A DNA stretch of 64,000 bases from the NCBI GenBank assembly GCA_963667005.1, contig OY762937.1, positions 3,857,065-3,921,064 on the forward strand, in the 5' to 3' direction. This document shows, piece after piece, positions 8,273 to 16,838 of this stretch. Origin of the DNA: G963662605 sp963667005 (GTDB lineage Bacteria > Bacteroidota > Ignavibacteria > Ignavibacteriales > Ignavibacteriaceae). A program made the position numbers and the translations under genes. The notes beneath the pieces were generated by a model that searched no databases, was not told the origin of the DNA, and saw nothing but the letters and a program-made list of their open reading frames with translations. How positions within the stretch are numbered: position 1 is the stretch's first letter; every line of letters starts with the position of its first letter.

Positions 8273-8306
8273 TTCCTAACCCAAGGGTTAACCCTTGGGT
8301 TAGGAA
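8273..8306. terminator. 34-bp perfect palindrome after ygiD
   Basis: The sequence is self-complementary from TTCCTAACCC at the left to GGGTTAGGAA at the right, centred on GTTAAC. It lies 8 bases beyond the stop of the dioxygenase gene on the minus strand. A relative with the same CTAACCC ends sits at the 3' end of another minus-strand gene remnant (59172-59200), so these palindromes may end transcripts. Confidence 0.5.
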
Positions 8307-8314
8307 ATAAAATT

Positions 8315-9199
8315 TCATGCAATGATAAGCGATGTCATGGTAAGTGAACCTGCCACAGGTTTGTCGTTGAAGAAAGAAACTTGTTCGTCTTTTTCCTGCA
8401 ATGCGAGTGTGTACAAGAGCGGCAAGTAATGTTCGGGTGTCGGTGCCGATAATTTCATTGCAGTTCCTAATGACTGATAATTTATGAGCGATGTATGGTC
8501 GTGATTTATAATCAAACTTTTAACTTTGTCGTTAGCTTCATTCGCCCAATCAAAACCATAACCGATTTCTTCTATCTTATCCCACGCAACCATGCGCAGA
8601 TTGTGGACAATATTGCCGCTGCCGAGGATCAACACGCCTTTTTTGCGAAGCCATGAAAGCTCTTTTGCAAGCGCGTAATGCTCTTCAGGTGTACGGTAAT
8701 AATCCAAACTTAACTGGACCACTGGTATATCGGCCTTAGGGTAAATATGCCTAACGACACTCCACGTACCGTGATCAAGTCCCCATTTTTCATCGGGACG
8801 CACATCTGTCTTCTTTACGTTTTGTGTAACTTCTTTAGCAAGTTCTGGACTTCCGGGTGCAGGATATTGCACGTTGTATAACTCCTGTGGAAACCCACCG
8901 AAGTCATGAATTGTCGGAGGTTCTTTCATCGCGGTTACAAATGTCCCGCGAGTTTCCCAATGTGCCGAGATTGCAAGTATCGCGTTAGGCTTCGGTATCG
9001 CCTCACCCGCTTTTCTCCATCCTTCAGTAAATTCATTTTCCTCAATCGCATTCATGGGACTTCCATGTCCGACAAATAGAACAGGCATTTTATCTGTCGC
9101 CCCGAATTTTTCCGTCATCGTAAACAATTCTTTTGTGTTCATAATTACACCTGCCGCGGAAGCGGCTGCTAATGTTTGTAAAAACTTTCTACGTTTCAT
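8315..9199 (-). CDS. ygiD: Extradiol dioxygenase of the 4,5-DOPA dioxygenase (YgiD/LigB) family
   Basis: Class III ring-opening dioxygenase. Family members use a metal bound by histidines to cleave catechols such as L-DOPA. Visible motifs are GHGSPMNA near 44, SAHWE near 79, LDHGTW near 142 and PEHYLPL near 257, the four histidine sites of the YgiD fold. The first 20 residues (MKRRKFLQTLAAASAAG) form a Tat-like leader, which the E. coli protein lacks, so the enzyme may be exported to the periplasm. Length without the leader is about 265, normal for the family. It is third in a minus-strand run behind an ester-cyclase-like gene and an NAD(P)-binding protein, with 45-bp gaps, suggesting one transcript. 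The natural substrate is unknown. Confidence 0.85.
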   Translation of the reverse strand: MKRRKFLQTLAAASAAGVIMNTKELFTMTEKFGATDKMPVLFVGHGSPMNAIEENEFTEGWRKAGEAIPKPNAILAISAHWETRGTFVTAMKEPPTIHDFGGFPQELYNVQYPAPGSPELAKEVTQNVKKTDVRPDEKWGLDHGTWSVVRHIYPKADIPVVQLSLDYYRTPEEHYALAKELSWLRKKGVLILGSGNIVHNLRMVAWDKIEEIGYGFDWANEANDKVKSLIINHDHTSLINYQSLGTAMKLSAPTPEHYLPLLYTLALQEKDEQVSFFNDKPVAGSLTMTSLIIA

Positions 9200-9244
9200 A
9201 ATACAATGCGGAGATGTATGAGCATCTCCGCACCAATTTACTAT

Positions 9245-9877
9245 TTATCTGTTAAATGTGAAACCGACCGATGTGCCATATCCCATACCGTAACCGAGAG
9301 AGATATTCAGCATTGCAAGCGGTTCAATGTTTCTAGATGCTGCAAGCGGACCCGCGTCAACGGCATCAAATCCTAATGCGGAAACCAAGTCAACAACACT
9401 TTTCTTTGCGGCAGCATCATCTCCTGCAACAAAGACCGATATTTTAGTACCGTTTACCGAAGGATTCTGAGATGCGTATACTTGAGCAAACACCGTGTTA
9501 AAGGCTTTTACTACTTTTACACCCGGAACCAGTTTTGCGATTTCTTCAGCAGCGGAAGAAGTGAATCCCACCGTTAGACCGCTGAAATCAGCAGCGAGTG
9601 CATTCGTCGCATCAATCAGTGTTTTGCCGTTAAGCGCCGCCTTCAATGCCGGAAGAATTTCTTGTGCGGCACCATATGGCGCTGCAAATAAAACGAGTTC
9701 GGCTGCAGAGACTGCATTTTCAATCGTTGCGGCGGAGGCTCCATTCCCGGCCTCTTTCGCAGCGGCTATAGCATGTGCTTCATTCTTTGCTGAAAAGATA
9801 ACTTCATATCCTACTTTTGCAGCCCAGCTGCCGATTGATTTACCAATATTACCAGATCCAATTACTGCGAGTTTCAT
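9245..9877 (-). CDS. NAD(P)-binding reductase of the F420H2:NADP oxidoreductase-like family
   Basis: The N-terminus MKLAVIGSGNIGKS carries the GxGxxG dinucleotide-binding turn of a Rossmann fold, and LIDATNAL and KAFNTVF are typical of the family that includes archaeal F420H2:NADP oxidoreductase and bacterial NADPH-dependent relatives. At 210 residues it is a normal length. Bacteria of this group do not generally make F420, so the partner is more likely a flavin or an unknown substrate. It sits in the middle of a probable operon between the ester-cyclase-like gene (43 bp upstream) and the dioxygenase (45 bp downstream). Its codon use is unusually rich in alanine codons, but the composition is that of the family. 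Confidence 0.75.
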   Translation of the reverse strand: MKLAVIGSGNIGKSIGSWAAKVGYEVIFSAKNEAHAIAAAKEAGNGASAATIENAVSAAELVLFAAPYGAAQEILPALKAALNGKTLIDATNALAADFSGLTVGFTSSAAEEIAKLVPGVKVVKAFNTVFAQVYASQNPSVNGTKISVFVAGDDAAAKKSVVDLVSALGFDAVDAGPLAASRNIEPLAMLNISLGYGMGYGTSVGFTFNR

Positions 9878-9920
9878 TTTACTATTCCTTTATAAATAAT
9901 TTTTAAATATTGAGTTGTTA

Positions 9921-10505
9921 TTACTTACCGAGACCAAGTTGATTCATGTATGTCTGATTGTCCCAAAACAAATGTTCTTCAACCATGACTCCGTCTTTCC
10001 AAATTCCGATTGTCGCCATCGGCATTTTGACAGCCTTACCGGTTGGTTGAATAAATTTTCCATCACCGATGGGCATCGGTTTTGTGAAAGTTCCTTCAAA
10101 AACACCAGTGACAGCAGTAAAATTCTTATTTCCGAATTTTATAGGATGTTCGGTAATTCTTGTGTCGGGAGCGAAAACAAACATTGACTGCAAATCTTTG
10201 ATATGCTGTTCAATACCTTGCGTCATATGTCCGTCAGGCCAGTAAACTATGATATCTTTCGCATGTGATTCGTGTAAGCGTACCCATTGCTGCTTGCTAA
10301 AAACCACGAAATCCAGAGTGTCGAATTTTTCGAGGTATTGTGCAATAAGTTTATCATTGGCCGTTAATTCTTTAATGACGTTTTTAAGCGAATCAACTTC
10401 AGCCTGTTTTTTACCACTGACCTTAGAATGGGATTGGGCAAGTAAAGAAACTGAAGCGACGAGCAGTATAACTGCGAACATTTTAATTGTCTGTAGAGCT
10501 TTCAT
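9921..10505 (-). CDS. Secreted SnoaL-like ester cyclase family protein
   Basis: A hydrophobic leader (residues 6-23, ending LLAQS) precedes a single NTF2/SnoaL-type domain of about 140 residues. Characteristic blocks are DIIVYWPDGHMTQG, FTAVTGVFEGTFT and GVMVEEHLFWDN. SnoaL relatives use an acid-base pair to close or isomerise ring ketones, but many paralogues have no known reaction. It is the first gene of a likely three-gene transcript ending in the dioxygenase, and is preceded by an inverted repeat (10505-10555). The AraC-type regulator lies just upstream on the same strand and may control it. Confidence 0.7.
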   Translation of the reverse strand: MKALQTIKMFAVILLVASVSLLAQSHSKVSGKKQAEVDSLKNVIKELTANDKLIAQYLEKFDTLDFVVFSKQQWVRLHESHAKDIIVYWPDGHMTQGIEQHIKDLQSMFVFAPDTRITEHPIKFGNKNFTAVTGVFEGTFTKPMPIGDGKFIQPTGKAVKMPMATIGIWKDGVMVEEHLFWDNQTYMNQLGLGK

Positions 10506-10555
10506 TTTTGTATCCTTTGTTTACATTGTTTTTATTGAAACATCTGATACAAAAA
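10505..10555 (-). promoter_or_regulatory. 10-bp inverted repeat in the leader of the ester-cyclase operon
   Basis: TTTTTGTATC (10505-10514) and GATACAAAAA (10546-10555) are perfect inverse copies separated by 31 bases, directly before the first codon of the operon. This is a plausible regulator site; the spacing would suit a dimeric regulator or a leader hairpin. Confidence 0.4.
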
Positions 10556-10664
10556 TACATTGCGCAGCGAGGCCGGTGGTAATAGTTATCGGAAGAAGAG
10601 TTGTAATTTTCGGTAATCCGGCATAAATCCGGTAACAAAGTTAAGAATTAAGCGAAAAACGGAA

Positions 10665-11495
10665 CTATGAAATTATTCGGTGCATTTCCTCGCGAAAATC
10701 GGTTGGTGTCATCCCGGTTCTCTTTTTAAAAACGTTGGTAAAATAGGCTTTTTCGTTATAACCAAGTTCAAAGCCGATTTCTGAAACGCTTAATTCCGAA
10801 TATATCAGGAGATTTTTGGCTTCGGTCAATTTACGCGTCTCAATAATTTCAGAAACGCTTTTATGCAAAATTGTCTGACAAATATTGTTCAGATTCCTTG
10901 ACGACATGAAGAGTTTATCCGCATAAAAATCCACGCCTTCAGGCCGTTTGAAATTATCTTCCAATATTTTAAGAAAGTTTTTAAAGGTTGTACTTTGGGT
11001 TTTTGCAACTACTTCTTCCGGTGCCAATTTTTTTTCAAACTCTGCCTCTATCATCGCGAAGAGGGCTTTAAGCAGATCGTGCACGATAACCAATTTTGGA
11101 CTTGATTGCTGCAATTCCCCGGCCATTAACTCGCATAGAGTAGTAATCCGTTGAAAGCAAATACTGTCGGAAATTTCAAGATTGGCGTGCTCATGATAAA
11201 AGGAATATAACTTGAATGTAGTTTCGGGAATAAAGTCTGAAGCGAAGCGTATTTGCCACAAACTGCACTTGCCATCATGGAGAAGCGGTTTAACTCTGTG
11301 CAGTTTACCTTTAGTAACAAAACTTACGTAGGGCGCGCAAAATATAGCCGCCTTGAAATCAATAAAATGCTCAAGCCGGCCTTCTATACCGATCAACAAC
11401 TCTTCAAAATCGTGTATATGAGGTTCGTTCGGCGATCCGGCAATTTTTTTTGCATGCTCGGCGTTAATTTTATGTATTTCAAAAGGTAATTTCAT
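10665..11495 (-). CDS. AraC-family transcriptional regulator
   Basis: The N-terminal cupin-like sensing part (about 1-150) is followed by a double helix-turn-helix DNA-binding domain (about 175-276). The latter shows YADKLFMSSRNLNNIC for the first helix pair and LSVSEIGFELGYNEKAYFT..FKKRTGMTPTDFR for the second, the latter being the AraC signature. Length 276 is ordinary. It lies 159 bp upstream of the ester-cyclase/reductase/dioxygenase operon on the same strand and is the natural candidate regulator for it. The effector is not predictable from the sequence. Confidence 0.88.
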   Translation of the reverse strand: MKLPFEIHKINAEHAKKIAGSPNEPHIHDFEELLIGIEGRLEHFIDFKAAIFCAPYVSFVTKGKLHRVKPLLHDGKCSLWQIRFASDFIPETTFKLYSFYHEHANLEISDSICFQRITTLCELMAGELQQSSPKLVIVHDLLKALFAMIEAEFEKKLAPEEVVAKTQSTTFKNFLKILEDNFKRPEGVDFYADKLFMSSRNLNNICQTILHKSVSEIIETRKLTEAKNLLIYSELSVSEIGFELGYNEKAYFTNVFKKRTGMTPTDFREEMHRIIS

Positions 11496-11559
11496 TTATA
11501 AAAATCAAATCAGAAGCGCAACAGCGCATTATCAAAACTTACTATCTGCATATGTACAA

Positions 11560-12408
11560 TTAAATCTGATTGCCCTTATAATGCTGCAGTTCAATCACCT
11601 GTGTATGTGCGGCGAAGTCGGCGGCTTTTCTACCGTCTTCCGTTGCCAAAACCATAATAGGCTCAATCCACATGGTTAGAATATTAAGATAAGGCACAAT
11701 GTTAATAAGGGTTGAGATCAACTGCCGCAAAGCGGAACGCCCTTTTGTGCACGGTGTGTTGTCGTCCAAATGAACAACCATCAATCCCATTGCCTTTTTC
11801 CCGATACTCTGGCCTCTGCCGAGTCCGTCTTTAATAAAACTGTATATTCCGGGCACGATCATGAGAAATACACCCAGGATAATAAACCCGATGAATCCTG
11901 TACCCATTGGGTTTCTATAGCAATTACCGAATTCATCGTACGAATATCGGTTCGATGTTGCCATTACAATTCCGATAACAAGGCAAACGATTGCCGGAAT
12001 CGCCAGCGCAAAACCGATAAGCCCGTCGAGAAGCATCGCAACAAAACGCGAACCCATACTTGCTTTAGGATATACCTGCATACTTCCGGAAGCGGTATAT
12101 GTAATATTTGGAGACTGCTGTTGGTACTGCTGGAATGCTTCTGCTATTACTGCGCCACCGTCAATAGGACAAAAACGAACACCTTCCGGATATTCTGTTC
12201 CGCATCGAACGCATTTGGGAATAAGCTTATCTTCGGTTGTAAGCCGGGCACCGTCGGCATCGCAATATTTTGTGCCGTCAGGATAATGATTTTTACATTT
12301 CGGACAAACCGGGTTGATGAGAAATTCATTTTCCAGATTCAAGCCACAGCCCGAACAAAATCTGGTCCCCGGTTCAAATGGAGTCTGACATTTAGGACAA
12401 TTGTACAT
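11560..12408 (-). CDS. Zinc-ribbon RDD-family membrane protein
   Basis: The N-terminal 90 residues hold three zinc-ribbon modules in a row. The first is complete (CPKCQTPF..RFCSGCG); the second and third keep only one cysteine in the second half (CDADG, CPIDGG). A glutamine-rich linker leads to an RDD domain (about 115-270) with the arginine in GSRFVAMLLDG and the aspartates that name the family, and three predicted membrane spans (about 128-152, 172-192 and 235-255). RDD proteins are inner-membrane proteins, some linked to sodium/proton exchange, but the function of ribbon-fused versions is not established. It is monocistronic. Confidence 0.8.
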   Translation of the reverse strand: MYNCPKCQTPFEPGTRFCSGCGLNLENEFLINPVCPKCKNHYPDGTKYCDADGARLTTEDKLIPKCVRCGTEYPEGVRFCPIDGGAVIAEAFQQYQQQSPNITYTASGSMQVYPKASMGSRFVAMLLDGLIGFALAIPAIVCLVIGIVMATSNRYSYDEFGNCYRNPMGTGFIGFIILGVFLMIVPGIYSFIKDGLGRGQSIGKKAMGLMVVHLDDNTPCTKGRSALRQLISTLINIVPYLNILTMWIEPIMVLATEDGRKAADFAAHTQVIELQHYKGNQI

Positions 12409-12638
12409 TGCATCCTCACAGTCTTAAATTTTATCTGCTCTGTGATTAACGTTTGTGGAACGGAGCCACACAGCGAAAAGTCATTTTCAAATTCGCATGA
12501 AAAATATACATTATTGCCGTTATTTCATAATGTCTCATCGCGAGGTCATTTCTTATCGTTTTTACCGAATTATTGATAAATAAAAGATTTCCTTATCTTT
12601 TAGGAAAGTAATTTTTTTATTAATCCTTTGGGGCTGTA

Positions 12639-13385
12639 ATGAAATACTTCTTGTTTGTCGCGATTTGCTGCATCAGCATTACCCATTTCGCTTTTGCCGA
12701 TGATGTCTATCTGAGATCGGGCTATGTTTATAAAAATGTTGTTGTTCTCGACACAACAAATTCATGGGTACGATTGCTAAGTAAAGATGATACCACCACT
12801 ATTAGATTTTCGCAAATCGTGCGTATGGATATAAAAAAAGCCGATTTAAACGTTAGTAAAGTATTTGAGATATACTCTCAAGAGATCTACAAAGCATATA
12901 CAGATTCGATAATCGCGCTTTCTGTAATACGCAACAAACAAAAAGAGGACTCTCTTGCGACACATTTAATAGAGTACAAGAAAATTTTCCCGCTATACAA
13001 TGAGTTATATGTTGAAGCTGCCGGTGGCGTACCCAATGTATTAATGTTTTCGATGGCTTACACAATTCACGACTACTTATCTGCCGGTATATACATGAGC
13101 CCAAAGGATAATTTTACCAGCAACTTGTCTGTTGGTCTTACCTTTGCAATGTTCCTACCGTCAGTTACAGACATCTTCAAACCGCTGATTCACGTTTCAT
13201 TTGCCAAACAATACGCAAGTGCGGCCCTAGGTGCTTTAATTCCTATTGGGAGGGGTGTATTTATTATGCCTGATTTCGGAAGTACTCAATACTATCAAGG
13301 CTTCCAAAACGATAAAAGCCATGTTGACATCAGACAGAATTTTTTCTGGTCAATCGGATTCGGCACCGTACTTCCAAAGCTATAA
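12639..13385 (+). CDS. Exported protein of unknown function with C-terminal barrel-like region
   Basis: The signal peptide is about residues 1-20 (THFAFADD cleavage region). Residues 22-70 (VYLRSGYVYKNVVVLDTTNSW) resemble the short beta-barrel wrapper found in many exported Bacteroidota proteins that respond to stress. A charged helical linker follows. The last 120 residues (from YVEAAGGVPN) have glycine/aromatic alternation suggestive of membrane strands. I do not recognise a named family. Its neighbours on both sides are unrelated. It is most likely periplasmic or outer-membrane. Confidence 0.6.
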   Translation: MKYFLFVAICCISITHFAFADDVYLRSGYVYKNVVVLDTTNSWVRLLSKDDTTTIRFSQIVRMDIKKADLNVSKVFEIYSQEIYKAYTDSIIALSVIRNKQKEDSLATHLIEYKKIFPLYNELYVEAAGGVPNVLMFSMAYTIHDYLSAGIYMSPKDNFTSNLSVGLTFAMFLPSVTDIFKPLIHVSFAKQYASAALGALIPIGRGVFIMPDFGSTQYYQGFQNDKSHVDIRQNFFWSIGFGTVLPKL

Positions 13386-13430
13386 CATGTAGTATGTTTT
13401 TCATCTAATCTAACGTTGATATTCAATTAT

Positions 13431-14003
13431 ATGGAATCTTTATACATCTCCGATCAAACTTTTAAAAATGAGTCATTCGTATTTCCTTATCTTAAGCGGG
13501 GTGAATACGAAAACTGCCGTTTTGTACAATGTAATTTTGCCGGCTCTGATATTTCTGAAATCTCCTTTATTGATTGCGTATTTGAGTCATGCAACCTGAG
13601 TAATGTAAAACTTAACAAAACAAACTTCAGAGATGTTACTTTCAAGGACTGTAAAATGCTTGGACTCCATTTCGAGACGTGCAATCAATTAGTCCTTTCA
13701 GTTTCATTTGACAGCAGTGAATTGGACCACTCCTCATTTTATAAAACAAAAATGAAGAAGACAAATTTTCTCAATTGCCGCATGCATGAAGTTGATTTTA
13801 CGGAGTGTGATGTAAGCGGTACAGTTTTTGATAATTGTGATCTGCAGAATGCCGTATTTGCTGCATCAAATCTTGAGAAGACTGATTTTATTACCTCATA
13901 TAACTACACTTTGGATCCTGAGAACAATAAATTAAAGAAAACAAAATTCTCAGCACAAGGTGCGCTGGGGCTCCTATCCAAACACGATATTATTATCGAG
14001 TAA
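13431..14003 (+). CDS. Pentapeptide-repeat protein
   Basis: From about residue 20 to 165 the chain is built of five-residue units of the A(D/N)LXX type with F or L at the centre (CNLSN, TNFRD, SSFYK, VDFTE, AVFAA). Such units fold as a right-handed square beta-helix that mimics DNA. Some relatives (Qnr) protect DNA gyrase from quinolones. The C-terminus (DPENNKLKKTKFS..GLLSKHDIIIE) matches chromosomal Qnr-like proteins of Bacteroidota. The ATG at 13431 is chosen over a TTG at 13416. The gene converges tail to tail with the DUF1801 gene with no base between the two stop codons. A gyrase-protecting role is possible but not shown. Confidence 0.8.
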   Translation: MESLYISDQTFKNESFVFPYLKRGEYENCRFVQCNFAGSDISEISFIDCVFESCNLSNVKLNKTNFRDVTFKDCKMLGLHFETCNQLVLSVSFDSSELDHSSFYKTKMKKTNFLNCRMHEVDFTECDVSGTVFDNCDLQNAVFAASNLEKTDFITSYNYTLDPENNKLKKTKFSAQGALGLLSKHDIIIE

Positions 14004-14375
14004 TTACTTTTTCCCCTTTGCCTTCGCCCGTTCCAGATTTTCTTTTACGCGGAATTTCACAATTCGCGAGATAAGTCCCGCCGGAAGTTTTTTATCAAGC
14101 GGAAATTGCACTGACCCCTTTGCATACTTAAACTTCGAAATTTCAGCTTCAAATTCCTTAATTGCAGAAGTCAGAGGGTAAAATCCGATATGATTTTTGA
14201 ATGCCGCAAAGTACATAAGTCTTCCGTGCAGACTATAATACGGCATACCGTAGCTGATAGATTCAACGGCTTCGGGGGCCGCCTTTTTGATTAGAGTACG
14301 AAGTTGTTTCAGTTTTTCCCCGGAATTATCAGGGAATGCCGCGATATATTCATCAACATCTTTTGCCTTATTCAT
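14004..14375 (-). CDS. DUF1801 protein (YdhG-like)
   Basis: Small soluble protein of 123 residues with the fold of the YdhG/Fra-like family. EYIAAFPDNSGEKLKQLRTLIKKAAPEAVESISYGMPYY, in pieces, is the family signature, with SYGMPYY and FAAFKNHIGFYP as the best blocks. The biochemical function is unknown. A second member of the broader group (YdeI-like) is encoded at 46600. The stop abuts that of the convergent pentapeptide gene. Confidence 0.8.
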   Translation of the reverse strand: MNKAKDVDEYIAAFPDNSGEKLKQLRTLIKKAAPEAVESISYGMPYYSLHGRLMYFAAFKNHIGFYPLTSAIKEFEAEISKFKYAKGSVQFPLDKKLPAGLISRIVKFRVKENLERAKAKGKK

Positions 14376-14396
14376 ATGCTTTTCCTTGTTTAATGT

Positions 14397-15341
14397 CTAT
14401 GCATCAGGAAGATGAAATGTTCCGCCGATGGTATCCCAGCCGACGTGAATGTTGTATTGATCTGCCGATGCCTTTAATCTCGCCAACGGTTCGGTTATCG
14501 GTTCCTGACCTTGTCTGAATGTGTAAAAGTGTATTGGGACTACATACTTCGCATTCATGTGCTGTGCCATGGCGAGTGATTCTTCAGGAGTTGCATGAAC
14601 GCGATGCCAGGGGTTGTACGCACCAATAGGCATAATAGCAACATCAACATTACTGAATCCGGCTTTCTTAAAATTCTCCGTGTAAGCAGTATCTCCGCCG
14701 AACACGATTCTCCTGCCGTTCATTTCCAATGCGTAGGCATTAAAACTGCGCCCGTTCCATGCACCTCTGGAGCGGTCGTTTTCCCATGGGAATCTGAATC
14801 CGAAATGCGGCACCTGAAGAGCTTTGAATTGGATGCCGTGTGTAGAGGTTGTTTCGTTCCAGTCGAGTTCCTGCAGCGTATTCCACTTCAAGTCATCAAT
14901 GACATCAGCGGTGTTTTTAGCTGTGATGCAACTGATTTTATGGGGATATTTTTCCGTCAGGTGCAGCAGCGACCGGTAATCCATATGATCCATGTGAGCG
15001 TGAGAAAGCAAAACAATGTCCGGCTGAATCATCTCTTCCGGTGTAAGAGCGGGATGCGTGTAGCGGCTTTGACCTAATGTAGTACCAAGAAAATATATAC
15101 CGATTCTTTGAAATAGAATCGGATCAGTTAATATCTTAACACCAAAAAAATTGATGAGTACGGTTGAATGCCCTATCCAGGCAAGATCTATTCCTGTGTT
15201 TTTCCATAGATGCGGTTCTGGTTTTGCATCAGGGGCGGTAATTGTGGCGGCTTTTGTATTGGCAGTCTTATCAAGCGCGGGCATAAAAAACAATGCACCT
15301 GCGGCGGCCATGGACTTTTTCAGAAAGGACTTTCTATTCAT
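14397..15341 (-). CDS. Exported metallo-beta-lactamase-fold hydrolase (UlaG/NAPE-PLD-like)
   Basis: Metal-dependent hydrolase of the MBL fold. SHAHMDHMDY (the HxHxDH zinc motif, near 115), VPHFGFR near 175, FGGDTAY near 216 and VPIHFYTF near 270 are the expected metal-site blocks; the pattern with GHSTVLI and the long insert matches the N-acyl-phosphatidylethanolamine phospholipase D-like branch. The ATG at 15341 is preferred over a TTG 18 bases upstream. It gives an N-terminus MNRKSFLKKSMAAAGALFF, a Tat/Sec-like leader, so the enzyme is probably periplasmic. The substrate is unknown. It sits 21 bp after the DUF1801 start, on the same strand. Confidence 0.82.
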   Translation of the reverse strand: MNRKSFLKKSMAAAGALFFMPALDKTANTKAATITAPDAKPEPHLWKNTGIDLAWIGHSTVLINFFGVKILTDPILFQRIGIYFLGTTLGQSRYTHPALTPEEMIQPDIVLLSHAHMDHMDYRSLLHLTEKYPHKISCITAKNTADVIDDLKWNTLQELDWNETTSTHGIQFKALQVPHFGFRFPWENDRSRGAWNGRSFNAYALEMNGRRIVFGGDTAYTENFKKAGFSNVDVAIMPIGAYNPWHRVHATPEESLAMAQHMNAKYVVPIHFYTFRQGQEPITEPLARLKASADQYNIHVGWDTIGGTFHLPDA

Positions 15342-15406
15342 AACTCGTTCGTTGTTCAATTTCCATCCATAAACATTATACCGGAATATTTAATTCCCAA
15401 TTTCCA

Positions 15407-15952
15407 TTAATGCTGTTTTGAGAAATGAATAAAGTCATCTTTCGTAATGCCGAACCTGCACTCGTTTATAATCTTTTCATTTTTAAAAATCGCATTTTTC
15501 AGAATACCCTCGAGTTCAAAACCATTTTTCAGAAGAACACGTTTTGAAGCTTCGTTAAAATCGAAAACACTCGCATATATACGTTCCAGATTCAAAGCGA
15601 AGAATCCATACTCCAGAATCAGTTTGACTGCAACCGTAGCAATGCCTCTGCCCCAAAACGGCTCGCCAAACCAATAGCCCATTTCCGCGCTTAACCGGTA
15701 TATATCAACCTGCGGAACGAGACCGATACAACCGCATAATACGCCTTCATATTCTACTCCAAACCGTACCGGAGGATCATCCGTCATACAATCCTCAATG
15801 AATAAAAGCGCATCCGATTCATGATACGGATATGGGACATGATCACGCAGGCAATCCCAGATTCTTTTGTTATTGCACAATGCTGCAACTTGAGCGGCAT
15901 CAGTTGGAATCAGCTTTCTGAGTTTAACCAAAGTATTTTTATCAGACATCAT
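15407..15952 (-). CDS. GNAT acetyltransferase of the RimJ/RimL type
   Basis: 181-residue N-acetyltransferase. The domain runs over nearly the whole chain, with GCIGLVPQVDIYRLSAEMGYW, in pieces, and the acetyl-CoA-binding GEPFWGRGIATVAVKLI (motif A, near 93-110), then a C-terminal SKRVLLKNGFELEG block typical of the RimJ/RimL subfamily, which acetylate ribosomal protein or other N-termini and small molecules. A possible 39-codon reading frame upstream ends on the start codon (TGATG overlap), which suggests coupled translation. Confidence 0.85.
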   Translation of the reverse strand: MMSDKNTLVKLRKLIPTDAAQVAALCNNKRIWDCLRDHVPYPYHESDALLFIEDCMTDDPPVRFGVEYEGVLCGCIGLVPQVDIYRLSAEMGYWFGEPFWGRGIATVAVKLILEYGFFALNLERIYASVFDFNEASKRVLLKNGFELEGILKNAIFKNEKIINECRFGITKDDFIHFSKQH

Positions 15953-16068
15953 CCACGCTCCGCAGATGCCGGATCGAACTCCACCTCGCCGGGAATTTCT
16001 CCATCGTCGATATCGTGAATCATGAGATTTTCTTTCGGTAATACGCCCCGAATTTCAATGTGCAGCAT
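15949..16068 (-). CDS. Possible 39-residue leader peptide gene coupled to the acetyltransferase
   Basis: A frame from ATG at 16068 to TGA at 15949 encodes 39 residues starting MLHIEIRGVLPKEN and rich in acidic residues further on. GAGAG lies about 8 bases before the ATG. Its TGA overlaps the first ATG of the acetyltransferase (GGATGATG), a layout used in translational coupling. I recognise no family, and the frame could be a chance opening or the remnant of a longer gene. There are 12 bases between its start and the stop codon of the thioredoxin-like gene. Confidence 0.4.
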   Translation of the reverse strand: MLHIEIRGVLPKENLMIHDIDDGEIPGEVEFDPASAERG

Positions 16069-16080
16069 TAGTAATCTCTC

Positions 16081-16626
16081 TTATTGCTTCGGAGCATTTC
16101 TAATAAAATAGTTCACTATTGCAGTACGTTGCAGTTCAGTAAACTTTGAAGAAGACTTTTTCAACAGGTCGGTAAAGCGGACAATCTCGTCCGGGGCACC
16201 GGGATATCCGATGTTTGTTTTATCAGGCATAACGTTTGTGTTTGCGATGAGCTTTCCTGATTTGTCCACAAAGGCACAGAACGGTAAGCCCGCATTTTCT
16301 CCGCCGTACTTTTTCATTATTTCTTTGCCACCGGGATTTTCAAGTGAATCTATTTTCCCGCCGCGTTCCATAACGTCTAAATATGTCACTACCCAGTTAT
16401 CTTTAAATATATCTTTAAGTTCGGGACTGCTAATAGCTTTTTCTAATCGTGTACACCACTTGCACCATGAAGCGTGAAAGATAATCATTACATTCTTTTT
16501 TTCTGCCTTTGCTTCTTTCAAAGCGGTTTTCATAATTTTATCTGCCGATAGCGGTTTTGGATTTTGTGCACTGACAGAAAGTGTGAACGTTATTAATACG
16601 AGAGCTACCAGAACGTTTTTAAGCAT
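16081..16626 (-). CDS. Exported thioredoxin-fold protein
   Basis: Periplasmic thiol-disulfide protein. The signal peptide MLKNVLVALVLITFTLSVSA is followed by a thioredoxin domain with the active site ASWCKWCTRLE (CxxC near 58-61 of the mature numbering) and a cis-proline region AGLPFCAFVD. The ATG at 16626 is chosen because GGAGAAAG stands in the right place before it and because a signal peptide follows; a longer frame reaching 16764 has no such support. The extended WCKWC-x-RLE helix resembles thioredoxins of the DsbD-C-terminal/DUF255 type. A role in repairing or reducing exported proteins is likely. Confidence 0.82.
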   Translation of the reverse strand: MLKNVLVALVLITFTLSVSAQNPKPLSADKIMKTALKEAKAEKKNVMIIFHASWCKWCTRLEKAISSPELKDIFKDNWVVTYLDVMERGGKIDSLENPGGKEIMKKYGGENAGLPFCAFVDKSGKLIANTNVMPDKTNIGYPGAPDEIVRFTDLLKKSSSKFTELQRTAIVNYFIRNAPKQ

Positions 16627-16838
16627 TGTCTTTCTCCGAATAATTAAAACTAATAATACAAAGATACAAAATAGTGAAACAGGTAAAACGGTAAGCCTTA
16701 CCGCAAATCTTATCAGAAAGAGAGCTATCACTGCAAAATTTAGTACCTTCATATTATTGAACATGAACTCATAAATTGTTTTATCTTACAGCATGCATTA
16801 TTACATTTAATGTATTTATTCAAAAATCAGGAATCATT

